NCBI GenBank assembly: GCA_041662605.1
Contig: JBAZSD010000007.1
Coordinates: 110,431 to 174,430, forward strand
Direction of reading: 5' to 3'
Origin: Desulfomonilaceae bacterium
Lineage (GTDB): Bacteria > Desulfobacterota > Desulfomonilia > Desulfomonilales > Desulfomonilaceae
DNA: 64,000 nucleotides
Shown here: positions 45,356 through 55,200 of the stretch, one piece after another
Numbering within the stretch: position 1 is the first letter of the stretch
How the letters are laid out: every line of letters begins with the position of its first letter
Made by a program: the position numbers and the translations under genes
Notes under the pieces: model-generated
The model's database searches: none
Seen by the model: the letters and a program-made list of their open reading frames with translations, nothing else
Told to the model about the DNA's origin: nothing

Positions 45356-46417
45356 CTAGAAGGTGTACCCGATTTTCCCCCCAAAGATCCAGTTTCTCCT
45401 GTCAAGATATATATCAACCGGTGTGTTTAGCCCTCCCACATTAGCTCCGAGGCTGCGCTCCGAGTGAACTGCCGTGAACCGGACAAATCCTCCCATGCTC
45501 CACAAATCTCTCCGCATGGAATATTCGCTAAAACCCTCAAAGAAATACCCGCAACTGAACAAACCCTTTGAAGAGATGGATGTCGGGACTTGGTTGAGAT
45601 TAATGGTCTCCGTATATGAGAAGTCCCCTGGTAGGATTGGGCTCCCATAAGCCGCTACCTTTATCGCGCTCCTGCAATCGGGCTTGTTCTCAATCAGGAT
45701 GCCTGAATATGGGATGTAGGCGTTTGTGGTAAGCGTTGCGGAATCAGCGTTTGGATTGACAAAACCGGACTGGTTGGTCGGGTTGTTGAAATTTGAACCG
45801 AAGTAGGTCCATCGAAATCCCATGATCCCACTCACCGACGGAACAAATTGATAGGTCCCCGCGGCGTTTACTTCCCACCATTTAAGGTCCGGATTCCACT
45901 GTCTGGCGGCTGAGGCAGCGTTGGCAAGGGAATACGATTGAACTGAAGTAGGTTGAAGCGAGAACAGGTGCGCTCCAGTCAGAATCAAGCCCATGTTTTC
46001 GTTGATGCTCATAGGCACAGCCAGTTCGAGCCATACCCCTTGAAGATCGAAGTCGTTGCGAGTGAATGTTGTCGAACCGGCCGTCGCAGGGCCGTTGTTC
46101 TGAATTTGCAGTTCCGCCCCATGCTCCTTGTACAAATATCCAACGTAAACTGATGGCTCTGAATTCACGGACTTGCAATTCTGGGGGACACACGGGAATT
46201 GTGGCTGACCGGGCGGCGGCATAAAATTGTTCGCTGAAATTGGCGGCGCAACGTGGCGAGTAACCGGCGACCTATTTGTGGAAGGCCGTGCTTGAATCCT
46301 TGGGAAATTAGCGGACGTGTCTTGCGCCGCCCATTGGTTGTCTTGAGCCATGGCGCATGTCAATGAGAGGCAAATGAGTGATAGGATGACTACCCGAAAG
46401 ATTGGCGTTACCGTCAT
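45356..46417 (-). CDS. Predicted outer-membrane beta-barrel protein, paralogue B
   Basis: The 353-residue precursor has a signal peptide (MTVTPIFRVVILSLICLSLTC..., cut near AMAQ). A Pro/Asn-rich region up to about residue 85 is followed by barrel-like strands ending in IFGGKIGYTF, with a terminal Phe. The blocks GFRWTYFGSNFNNP, IKVAAYGSPILPGDF and the final strand resemble the protein at 26329-27342. The extra Pro-rich linker with two Cys (FPCVPQNC) is missing in that paralogue. Ligand unknown. Confidence 0.75.
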   Translation of the reverse strand: MTVTPIFRVVILSLICLSLTCAMAQDNQWAAQDTSANFPRIQARPSTNRSPVTRHVAPPISANNFMPPPGQPQFPCVPQNCKSVNSEPSVYVGYLYKEHGAELQIQNNGPATAGSTTFTRNDFDLQGVWLELAVPMSINENMGLILTGAHLFSLQPTSVQSYSLANAASAARQWNPDLKWWEVNAAGTYQFVPSVSGIMGFRWTYFGSNFNNPTNQSGFVNPNADSATLTTNAYIPYSGILIENKPDCRSAIKVAAYGSPILPGDFSYTETINLNQVPTSISSKGLFSCGYFFEGFSEYSMRRDLWSMGGFVRFTAVHSERSLGANVGGLNTPVDIYLDRRNWIFGGKIGYTF

Positions 46418-46691
46418 GTTGTTTTACCTTCTGTATATTAATAATCCTTTAATTATAAAGCTATAAATAAACTATATTAAGTATAACATAATAATATTGA
46501 TTCAATCAATTAAAATAAATGCTCATAACTATCTATATACTGGTCATGTTTTCACTCTCAGTTGACTCTGCCGACTTCATGAGTTTATCCTCTGAAATAT
46601 AATTGGCTCTTGTCTAAGCTCCAGTTTGTCGGCCGACTTTAACTTTACGTTTTAGCTCCAGAAAGGCTCCAATAATCGTAGGAGATGACTC

Positions 46692-47810
46692 ATGCCTCAA
46701 CTCTTCGAAAAAACTTTTATCCGTAACCTGGAGATCAGCAACCGAACGATTCGAAGCGCGACCTGGTCCGCAGTATGCGACAGGAAAGGCTTTATCACCG
46801 ATAGGGCGATACAATTTTACGGAGACCTGGCGGCTGGCGGAGTAGGTCTAATAATCACAGGCTTTCAATATGTCATGTCGAATTCAATCGCTATGCCCTA
46901 CCAGATGGGGAATTACTGCGATGAAATGATAGCGGGTCTCTCACGCCTAGCCGACGCCATCCATTCGAACGGTGGTAAGGTCATTGCGCAGTTGGTTCAC
47001 ACTGGTAGCAAGGCTAATCCGGAATTGTTTCATGACGAGGGTGAAGTCTGGGGCCCATCGTCGGTTCCTGAGACGGTAACCGGCAGGGTCCCAAAAGAAA
47101 TGACCGCACAGGATATAGCGACTTTAGTTGAAGCCTTTGGCAGAGCGGCGCAAAGGGTTAGAAAGGCTAACTTCGATGGAATCCAACTTCATGGGGCGCA
47201 TGGTTATGGAATCAACCAGTTCCTCTCAGGTTTCACCAACCGGCGTAATGATGAATATGGCGGCGCTATATCCAGTCGTTACCGTTTTTTGGGCGAAGTT
47301 CTGGAATCTGTAAGGGGAGCGGTTGGCACCGACTACCCTGTATTTATCAAATTGAGTGGCGCCGACTATTATGAAGGTGGTCTAGTCCCGGAAGAATCTC
47401 TTTATGTCGCCGGTCGCCTTGTTAATGATGGAATAGACTGCATCGAGGTGAGCGGAGGGAGTCGGGGGATAGAAAGCGGACTGGTCCCATCGAGACCAAA
47501 CATCCTTAAAGAGGAGGACGAGGCCTATTTGTCGGGTTTGGCGCGACGCTTCAAGGAAACGGTCAATGTACCTGTCGTGACAGTCGGGGGGATACGTTCT
47601 CCGAGCGTCGTTTCAAGAATATTGTCTGAAAGGTTGGCCGATTATGTGGCTCTGTGCCGGCCGTTGATTCGGGAACCGCGCCTTATCGAACGCTGGGAAA
47701 ATGGGGACTTGAAAAAGGCCACATGTGTTTCGTGCAATGGGTGCTTTGAGACGGGACTTTCAGGCTTTGGGGTTTGCTGTAAACTGGATATGAAACCGGA
47801 TCCAACATGA
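46692..47810 (+). CDS. Old Yellow Enzyme-type NADH:flavin oxidoreductase
   Basis: The 372-residue FMN TIM barrel contains RSATWSAVCDRKGF near the FMN site, VIAQLVHTGSKA, FDGIQLHGAHGYGINQFLSGFTNRRNDEYGG (His/Gly substrate loop) and VVTVGGIRSP (FMN phosphate). A C-terminal group CVSCNGCF...CCKLD holds five cysteines, similar to the cluster-binding edge of 2,4-dienoyl-CoA reductase-like proteins, but no NADH domain follows. It may reduce an enone or enoyl-CoA. The next gene starts one base after its stop, so the two are probably translated together. Confidence 0.9.
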   Translation: MPQLFEKTFIRNLEISNRTIRSATWSAVCDRKGFITDRAIQFYGDLAAGGVGLIITGFQYVMSNSIAMPYQMGNYCDEMIAGLSRLADAIHSNGGKVIAQLVHTGSKANPELFHDEGEVWGPSSVPETVTGRVPKEMTAQDIATLVEAFGRAAQRVRKANFDGIQLHGAHGYGINQFLSGFTNRRNDEYGGAISSRYRFLGEVLESVRGAVGTDYPVFIKLSGADYYEGGLVPEESLYVAGRLVNDGIDCIEVSGGSRGIESGLVPSRPNILKEEDEAYLSGLARRFKETVNVPVVTVGGIRSPSVVSRILSERLADYVALCRPLIREPRLIERWENGDLKKATCVSCNGCFETGLSGFGVCCKLDMKPDPT

Positions 47811-47811
47811 T

Positions 47812-50448
47812 TTGGTTGTAAAGGGTGGTAAATTGCCGCACCGGATGTCACATTCTGAAATACGATCTATAGACGCTTCAAATATTCCGGATCTCTTTAA
47901 GCCTCTTTTGAACGAGATGGTCTCTTTGCGTGAATTCGCCGCCGGAGACACGATTACTGAGGCGGATGAAGGAGCCGATAGAATATTGCTCCTGGTTTCC
48001 GGGAAAGCGGAAGTGATCGCCGGATATAGCTCAACCCAGGAAGTGATGCTGGAGAGCCTTGAACCTGGAGAAGTATTTGGAGACCTTTCGTTCCTTACGG
48101 GGCGTTCATATCCTTCGGACGCTTCACTCAAAGCATTGGAACCTTCCAAGGTACTGGAAGTATCGATTGATAGTTTTCAACGTATTCTTAGAGAAAACCC
48201 CGAGTTCACCGTAGCGCTTCTGAAATCGTTAGGAAAAAAAATGGTGCGGGTGGGGCGGAGCGACTTCGTCACGCCCGCCAAAACGGGCGAAGATGAATCA
48301 AAAGCTTTGTGCGCATATCCTGCCCATCCAGGTCTCTCCGAAACCGTTCAAGCTCAATTTTGCTCTCTCGCGGAGTCTGACGATTCAGTCGTGATTGTAG
48401 GAGAGAATGGGGTTGGAAAGGAAATATTGGCGTACGCCATTTTTGACGCAGCCGCGACTCATAAAGAGGTTTTTGTGCCTTTAGACGCTGCAAAGGCCGG
48501 AGCGGAGTCTTTTCTCTCAGAACCATCAAGAGACAAAGACCAGCGTTATAGAACCTCTTCGATGGATCAGATGAGATTTCTTTTCGGCGCCGAGCTAAAA
48601 GACGAGCAAGGTTCAAAAAGGATTGTTCCAGGTTTCTTGGAGTTTGCTCGCGATGGCTCATTATTTATTCGGGGAATTCATCGCTTTACCGCTCTTGCTC
48701 AACAAAAACTTCTCGACGCTTTGAAAACGGGACATTATTGCCCGCTCAACAGCCAGAGACTCGTTGCAGTAAACTTTCGTCTTGTTTGCACTACTCTCCT
48801 GGATCCCAAACATTGCGATCCGGAGCGCCATCCGCTGCTTCATGATCTGCGGGATTATTCATTGATTATCCCTCCCTTGCGACAAAGAAGAGCCTTTATT
48901 CCGGCGCTGGCAGTTCATTATCTGGAACACTACGCTAGTGAGATGAAGAAAAAGGCTCCTGAACTTGATGAATTAACTTTGAGAGCCATGCTCGATTATT
49001 CCTGGCCAGGCAACGATCTTGAACTTGCCAACGCTATGAGGAGAGCGGTTCTAATTTCTCCAGGAGGGGTAGTTAGGAGACAGGATTTAACCCTTGAGAG
49101 CAGGAGGGCTGACTCAAAGGCCCGATACAATTTGTTGAAATTGGCTCCCATTCGGCAGGCTTTCTTGAGCCCTCTGTATCCCGCATTGCTGCAAAGCGCA
49201 GTCGTGCCGATTTTCCTTGCAATAGTCCTAATGCTGTTCTTTGGCCCCCCTGATCCTTCCAAAAATTTGGCCTCGGTAGTAATGTGGGCGCTCGCCTGGC
49301 CCGGCCTGATCATCAGCGCTTTTTTCGGCGCCCGGGTTTCTTGCAGTGTGTGCCCCATTGGAGCATTGAGCAAGTTGGCCAAACGAATAGCGGCTCTCGA
49401 AATTCCATTTCCTGAGACCTTGAAGATGCGAAGTGACTTCCTGATAGCGGGCGGAATCCTTTTCATCATCTGGATTGAATGCGCTACCGACATACGAAGT
49501 TCTCCTTTCAACCTGGGTTTACTGCTTTTGACCATGTTTATTTTAGCCTTTGTTCTGAATACGGTGTGGTCGAGACAGGCGTGGTGTCGTTACCTTTGCC
49601 CCCTTGGCGGCATGACAGGACTCCTGGCGCGGACCTCCATCCTGGAACTCAGAGCTGACCATGAAACATGCCTGTCCAGTTGCAACTCTCAGGAGTGTTA
49701 TTTCGGTTCCAGGAACGTTGAAGGGTGTCCGTTCGGACAGGTAGTAGCGACTTTGCATAGCAATCAGTTTTGTAAAATCTGCGGGAATTGCGCAAAAACT
49801 TGCCCGCATGGGGCAATAAAGCTGAATCTGAGAATTCCTGGATATGAGCTTGGTGAAGTTCGTTACGTGAGGGCCGGCACTGGATTCCTGGTGTTAGGTT
49901 TGATAGGTGGACTGATGAGCGATATTTTGACCCGGACTCCTTGGTTCAACACCATCGTCGGATGGATACCAGGACCGTTCATGGCAAAATTCACCTTTGT
50001 ATTTTTCGGTTTTATCGTTCTGGTAAACCTGATCTCCATGGCCGGCGTTTTCTTTTCTCACAGATTTTTCAGAGAGAGATTTTGGGAGAATTACTCGAGA
50101 TTCGCTCTGGCTCTGTTGCCGCTTACCTGTATGGGATTTCTAGCTTTCCACCTGCACTACCTGGTAACCCTGGTCCCGCAGATGTTTGCCCTTATCAGTC
50201 ATTATTTCGGGGCTCAGTCTGTTGGAGAAATTGCGCAGGGGAAGACAACCGGAGAGGTAATCTTTCTCATTCAGGTCTTGATGATCGGCGCCGGGCTATT
50301 GTGGACGATGGTAACAATGTATCGTCTTGGTCGCTCCGGTCGCGGAGGCAAGTATTCAATGATAATGGGGATTATGCCTCATGCGCTCATCTCGATGCTC
50401 GTCGCAGGGGCATTCGTTGCAATTATCAAATCAGCGTTCCCCTTGTAG
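47812..50448 (+). CDS. Fusion: cNMP-binding, degenerate sigma-54-type AAA, NapH-like Fe-S membrane protein
   Basis: The protein has 878 residues. A cyclic-nucleotide-binding (CRP-like) domain spans about 20-145 (EPGEVFGDLSFLTG). A sigma-54-activator-type AAA domain follows (150-425) with Walker A GENGVGKE (197-204), IIPPLRQRR and DYSWPGNDLELANAM. Its Walker B is broken (DGSLFIRGIHRF instead of GGTLFLDEI), GAFTGA is missing and no DNA-binding helix follows. Next come membrane helices with the NapH/NosR-type CSVCPIGAL and CRYLCPLGGM motifs. A soluble ferredoxin-like module CKICGNCAKTCP follows, and five or so more helices. It probably moves electrons at the membrane under control of a ligand-sensing head. 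The start is uncertain (TTG 47812, TTG 47833 or ATG 47845). Confidence 0.85.
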   Translation: MVVKGGKLPHRMSHSEIRSIDASNIPDLFKPLLNEMVSLREFAAGDTITEADEGADRILLLVSGKAEVIAGYSSTQEVMLESLEPGEVFGDLSFLTGRSYPSDASLKALEPSKVLEVSIDSFQRILRENPEFTVALLKSLGKKMVRVGRSDFVTPAKTGEDESKALCAYPAHPGLSETVQAQFCSLAESDDSVVIVGENGVGKEILAYAIFDAAATHKEVFVPLDAAKAGAESFLSEPSRDKDQRYRTSSMDQMRFLFGAELKDEQGSKRIVPGFLEFARDGSLFIRGIHRFTALAQQKLLDALKTGHYCPLNSQRLVAVNFRLVCTTLLDPKHCDPERHPLLHDLRDYSLIIPPLRQRRAFIPALAVHYLEHYASEMKKKAPELDELTLRAMLDYSWPGNDLELANAMRRAVLISPGGVVRRQDLTLESRRADSKARYNLLKLAPIRQAFLSPLYPALLQSAVVPIFLAIVLMLFFGPPDPSKNLASVVMWALAWPGLIISAFFGARVSCSVCPIGALSKLAKRIAALEIPFPETLKMRSDFLIAGGILFIIWIECATDIRSSPFNLGLLLLTMFILAFVLNTVWSRQAWCRYLCPLGGMTGLLARTSILELRADHETCLSSCNSQECYFGSRNVEGCPFGQVVATLHSNQFCKICGNCAKTCPHGAIKLNLRIPGYELGEVRYVRAGTGFLVLGLIGGLMSDILTRTPWFNTIVGWIPGPFMAKFTFVFFGFIVLVNLISMAGVFFSHRFFRERFWENYSRFALALLPLTCMGFLAFHLHYLVTLVPQMFALISHYFGAQSVGEIAQGKTTGEVIFLIQVLMIGAGLLWTMVTMYRLGRSGRGGKYSMIMGIMPHALISMLVAGAFVAIIKSAFPL

Positions 50449-50589
50449 ATTACCGATTCGCATGTTTTTGGACATTTGAATGAGGCTTACTCCATTCCGT
50501 AGACTCTGCCGTAGTTTTGCGTGATACATCTTGCTCTCTAGCTTTCTAATATGATGGTGACCAAGGAGCAAAAGTATCATGATTGGTGA

Positions 50590-51351
50590 CTAAGAATTTG
50601 AAGGTTGCGATTGAGCCGCGGATATCAGATCTGAGAGCTTTTTCACAAAAACACGTTCATAGTTTCTTGTGATGACGTAGTTCTTAATTCCGAACACTGT
50701 GCTCGCCGCGCCAAAGACAACCAGAGATCCATCCAGAATGGTCCACAATCCAAAGCCGAAATAACGCATAAGGCCTAATCCCAGGGCTATAAAGGCCAGA
50801 CCAGTCCTGATGAAAGCAAGCTCCGTTCGTCCTTTAGCTAGGACAGAGCGGTAGGTGGACAACACCGTCCGATTGCTCGCAAGTTCGTTACGCTGTCCAG
50901 CAAGGGTGGTTCGCGTTTCTGACAAACTGGTGCGTTTTGAGGCCAAATCGGTTCTTGTGTTGGCAAAGGATGTCCTGTCCTTGGCGTAACCGGTTCTGTA
51001 TTCCGACAGTTCGGTTCTTTTTTCGGCAAGCTCCGTGCTCCTTGCGCTGAACTTGGTCTGCTGTCTCGCAAGGTCAGTACGTTCTTCAGATAACTCTGTA
51101 CGCAAATCAGCGCTCACGGTTCTTTTTTCAGCTAGTTCGGCGCTTTTGGCCACAAATTTTGTCTGTTGTCTTGCCAGGTCGGTGCGTTCTTCGGACAAAC
51201 CTGTACGTAAATCAGCGCTTGCAGTGCGTCTGGCCGCCAGACTGTTTGTCTGCCCCATCATATTGATCAAGCTCTCGGTGAGACGGTTTTCTTCTTCAGC
51301 CAATTCTATCAGGACGTTCATGACCTGTTGTTCATCGACTTTTTTCGACAT
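50590..51351 (-). CDS. DUF202 membrane protein with 21 RT-type heptads
   Basis: The protein has 253 residues. Residues 1-41 are a helical head. Residues 42-188 form 21 consecutive seven-residue units of the form R-T-x-L-A-x-x (a few begin with QT, ST, SA or RS). The last two units, RTELAFIRTGLAFIALGLG, run directly into the first membrane helix of a DUF202/YidH-like domain (about 182-232). Units 1-5 and 6-10 are a near-identical 35-residue duplication. The repeat should form a long helix or coiled coil on the cytoplasmic side. A good ribosome site is not obvious. Function unknown. Confidence 0.85.
   Translation of the reverse strand: MSKKVDEQQVMNVLIELAEEENRLTESLINMMGQTNSLAARRTASADLRTGLSEERTDLARQQTKFVAKSAELAEKRTVSADLRTELSEERTDLARQQTKFSARSTELAEKRTELSEYRTGYAKDRTSFANTRTDLASKRTSLSETRTTLAGQRNELASNRTVLSTYRSVLAKGRTELAFIRTGLAFIALGLGLMRYFGFGLWTILDGSLVVFGAASTVFGIKNYVITRNYERVFVKKLSDLISAAQSQPSNS
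51019..51228 (-). repeat. 105-base tandem duplication inside the DUF202 gene
   Basis: Two direct copies, 51228-51124 and 51123-51019, encode 35-residue blocks that match at 30 of 35 positions. They share RTDLARQQTKF and ELAEKRT. They lie in the heptad region and indicate recent growth of the repeat. Confidence 0.9.
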
Positions 51352-51585
51352 ATGTCACTCTCCTCAATGGCGAACATCAACCAGAGTTTTTTGCAAGTCC
51401 GGTTCAATGCGAATATTATACAATCATGTCTTTGGAGTTAACAGGGAGTTGAATTAGGTAGACAGGGTTTGAAATCCCAGGCCCGATGAATAAACTATTA
51501 AGGATGGGGTTGAGTGATGCGCTATTTTTACGAATAGCCGAGGCTCATCCAAATATTTTATAGGAAATTAACAAGGAGCCACCGA

Positions 51586-52173
51586 ATGAAAATCGTCGCC
51601 GTTTTGGGTAGTCCAAGATCGAAGAGCAACAGCAGCGGACTGGCCCTCAAAATCCTCGAAAAAGCCAAAGAACTTGGGGCGGAAACTCAGGAATTTGTTC
51701 TGAACAAACTTCAGTACAAGGGTTGTCAGGCCTGTGAAACATGCAAGACCAAGCTTGACCACTGTGTGATGAAGGATGACCTGACGCAAGCGCTCGATGC
51801 TATTCATCAGGCGGACGCGGTTATACTAACCAGTCCAAACTATTTTGGTGAGGTTTCCGGTCAGTTTAAATCATTTTTCGACAGGACATATTCGTTTCTG
51901 AACCCGGATTTCACTAGCCGTCTGGCGCCTGGAAAATCATCAGTACTAATTTTTGCCCAAGGCCAGACCAACCTGAACTTATACGCTGATGTGTATCCAC
52001 GTTATGAAATGTGGCTGAAGCGGTACGGATTCGCCAACAACTATTCGTTGCGAATGAACGGGCCAAGACCCGCCGGATCGTTCTCGGAGCGGCAGGATTT
52101 AATCACCGAAGCTGAAGCAATCGCCAAAAAACTTGTTGAACCGGCTACCAAAGCTTCATCGGACAAGTGGTAA
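51586..52173 (+). CDS. Iron-sulfur flavoprotein / NAD(P)H-dependent reductase family
   Basis: The 195-residue flavodoxin fold has the FMN loop GSPRSKSNSSGLA (about 8-20). The cysteine group KGCQACETCKTKLDHC is of the CxxCxxCx5-7C type that can hold a [4Fe-4S] cluster. The TSPNYFGEVSGQFKSFFDR flavin loop follows. It is related to the protein at 4764-5483 but shorter. AAGGAGCC lies five bases before the ATG. It stands alone between the DUF202 gene and the RND pump, with a convergent hairpin downstream. Confidence 0.87.
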   Translation: MKIVAVLGSPRSKSNSSGLALKILEKAKELGAETQEFVLNKLQYKGCQACETCKTKLDHCVMKDDLTQALDAIHQADAVILTSPNYFGEVSGQFKSFFDRTYSFLNPDFTSRLAPGKSSVLIFAQGQTNLNLYADVYPRYEMWLKRYGFANNYSLRMNGPRPAGSFSERQDLITEAEAIAKKLVEPATKASSDKW

Positions 52174-52199
52174 ACTTTCCCTCACGGGGTAGTGTGTAG

Positions 52200-52253
52200 A
52201 GGGCAGGGGGGATGTCCGAAACGGCTGATATGGTCATCCTGACGTCCTGCCCT
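52200..52253. terminator. Hairpin between convergent genes
   Basis: AGGGCAGG (52200-52207) pairs with CCTGCCCT (52246-52253) across a 38-base loop. It lies between the ends of the flavoprotein and RND transporter genes. No U run is present on either side, so termination is only likely, not certain. Confidence 0.45.
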
Positions 52254-52267
52254 AAACTGAAGTCATT

Positions 52268-55200
52268 TTATTTTGCCTGAAATCTCTTGAATTTCTGCAT
52301 CGCCACATACAACGCAGGGGTGAAAAACACCCCCAGCATGGTGACGCCAAGCATTCCAGCGCATACGGCCGTTCCCAGCGCTTGTCGACTCGCTGCGCCT
52401 GCGCCCTGAGCGATCACCAGCGGTGAGACTCCCACGATAAACGCGAAAGACGTCATCAGGATGGCCCTGAAGCGCAATCTAGCTCCTTCGACAGCGGCTT
52501 CAATAGCAATCATTCCGCCGGCTTGTTTCTCCCTTGCAAACTCGACCACCAGAATAGCATTTTTTGCAGACAGCCCGACAAGCAGCACCAACCCCACCTG
52601 CGTGTACAGATTGTTGTCCATCCCGCGAACTATAAGACCTGTTACAGCTCCTAGAACCGCCAGTGGGACCACGGCTACGACCGCTATAGGATCGATCCAG
52701 CTTTCATATTGCGCAGCCAGTATGAGGACCACTATAAAAATAGCCAGGCCAAACACTGTAAAAATCTGCCCGCCCACTTTCTGTTCCTGGTAAGCCATTC
52801 CGGTCCATTCGTATTCGGCTCCTGGAGGAAGATTCTCTTCAGCGAGGTTTTCCATAGATTTGAGAGCCTGGCCAGAACTCGCCCCTTCCGCAGGTTCACC
52901 TAATATTCGCACCGCAGGAAACATATTGTATCGGTCTATACGAAGTGGTCCGAGAGAATACTGAATCTTGGCAAGAGTGCCGATAGGAACCATCTGGCCT
53001 TCAAGGTTTCTTACCTGAAGACGGGCAATGTCTTCCGGGCTGGAGCGATATTCTGCCGCAGCCTGGACCATAACCTGCCACGTCCGTCCAAATTCGTTAA
53101 AATCATTAACATAAGTCGATCCCATGAATGCCTGTAACGTGTCAAAGACAGATTGCAAAGGTACGTGAAGGCTCATGGCTTTCACTCGATCAACATCCAC
53201 AAAAATCGCAGGCACCCCGGACCTAAATGTTGTATTTACAGATCTGACGTCTGCATTCTGTTGGGCCTCTTTAACTATCTGACCGGCTGATTGACCCAAG
53301 GCCTGAAGACCGACGCCTGCTCGGTCTTCAATCCACATTTCAAATCCGCCACTTTGACCTAGACCTGAAATCGGTGGTCTCGAAAAAGCAAAAACAATTG
53401 CCTCCTGAATCTCGGAAAACCGCTGGGATAACACGTTCATGATGGACTGTTTGGTCAAACCCTTCTTGAGTCGCTCATCCCAGGGAGCAAGCGCCACAAA
53501 TCCGCTTCCAAGTGTTGGCCCGGTTCCATCCAAAATGGATGATCCAGGAAGAACCGAATAGCATGCGACACCGTCAGTGGTTTTAATAATCTCCATCACC
53601 TTTTTCATAACGGCGTCGGTCCGCTGCAGTGAAGCCCCATCCGGCAGTTGAGCGTTGAGCATTATGAGACCATCATCTTCCGGAGGGAGGAACCCGGTGG
53701 GGACTCTGGTAAAGCCATAATAAGTCAATCCCAGGGCAGCTATCCAGCAAAGAATCATCACAGGAATATGTCTGACGAGAAAACTCACTATGGTTGTGTA
53801 AATCGCCGTAAGCTTTGCGAAGCCCGCCTCGAACCCCCTGAAAAAAAAGTTTTTCTTTTTTTCCTCCGGGGGTCTTAGCCATAAAGAACACTGCACGGGT
53901 TTTAGGGTCAGGGCGTTGACTGCGCTAAGCAAAGTCGTGACTGCAATTGTGAGAGAGAACTGTCTGTAAAGTTGGCCTGAAATCCCACTCAAGAACGAAG
54001 CGGGAACAAAAACAGCCATCAAGACAAGAGTGATCCCGATAATTGCCCCTGTAATTTCATCCATGGCCCTTATCGAAGCGTCTTTTGGGGAAAGACCATG
54101 CTGGATAATGTTCCTGTCAACGTTCTCCACAACTACAATAGCGTCGTCCACAACGATCCCGATAGCGAGAACCAGTCCAAACATGGTCAACATGTTAATG
54201 GAAAAACCCATAACGTACATCAGAGCGAAAGCGCCTATAATAGAAACAGGGATGGTTGTCGCAGGGACTAGTGTGGCTCTCCAATCCTGGAGAAATATGA
54301 AAACTACGATGAAGACCAGAATAAAAGCTTCAACAAGCGTAATAACGACTTCCTTGATCGAAGCTCGAACAAACTCAGATGTTTCATAAACAACTTTATA
54401 GTCAACTCCTTGAGGGAAACTCTTTTTCATTCCGTCCATGGCATGGCGCACTTCGTCAGCCACATCGAGGGCGTTGGATCCTGGTGTCTGGTAAACAACC
54501 ATCGTCACGGAAGGCATACCGTTGTAATAGGACAGGGTGTCATAACTTTTTGCGCCCAGTTCGACTCGCCCTATGTCATGAACATGAACAAGACTTCCAC
54601 CTTGTCCGGTTTTTACGATTATGTCTCCAAACTGCTCCGGGTCGGTTAATCTGCCGAGAGTATTGACCTGAAGGTCCATAACCTGGCCTTGAGGCGCCGG
54701 CTGCTGACCGACTCGTCCGGCCGCTACCTGAACATTTTGGCTTTTTAGAGCGGTTACTACATCGTTAGTGGTCAGGTTGTTATACTCGAGCTTGTTTGGG
54801 TCCAACCAGACCCTCATGCTGTAGTCTTTGGCGGGAAAAATACTTAGATCCCCAACACCGTGCAATCGGTTGAGTTGGTCCTTTATCGTCGTAGTCACGT
54901 AATTTGTCAGAAAAAGATCGTTATGTGACGCGTCAGGAGAATACAGGCTTAGCACGGTGACGAAGGAAGTGGACGCTTTTTTGGTGTTGACTCCTTGTCG
55001 CTGAACCTCCGGTGGGAGAGTGGCCATTGCCCATGCGACCCTGTTCTGCACCAATACGGTCGCCATATCGATGTTAGTGCCTAGCTCAAATGTTATCTTG
55101 AGGGTATAGGAACCATCAATCCCGCATGTACTGGACATATAGATCATGTTTTCGACGCCGTTGACCTGTTGTTCAATTGGAGCGGCGACAGTGTCCGCCA

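Noticed and set aside
48996..49535. 179-codon minus-strand frame
   Set aside because: Antisense shadow of the AAA/membrane part of the fusion gene; no start signal or motif.
49941..50483. 180-codon plus-strand frame
   Set aside because: It lies within the polyferredoxin part of the fusion gene in a different frame, with high Arg/Ser/His and no domain pattern.
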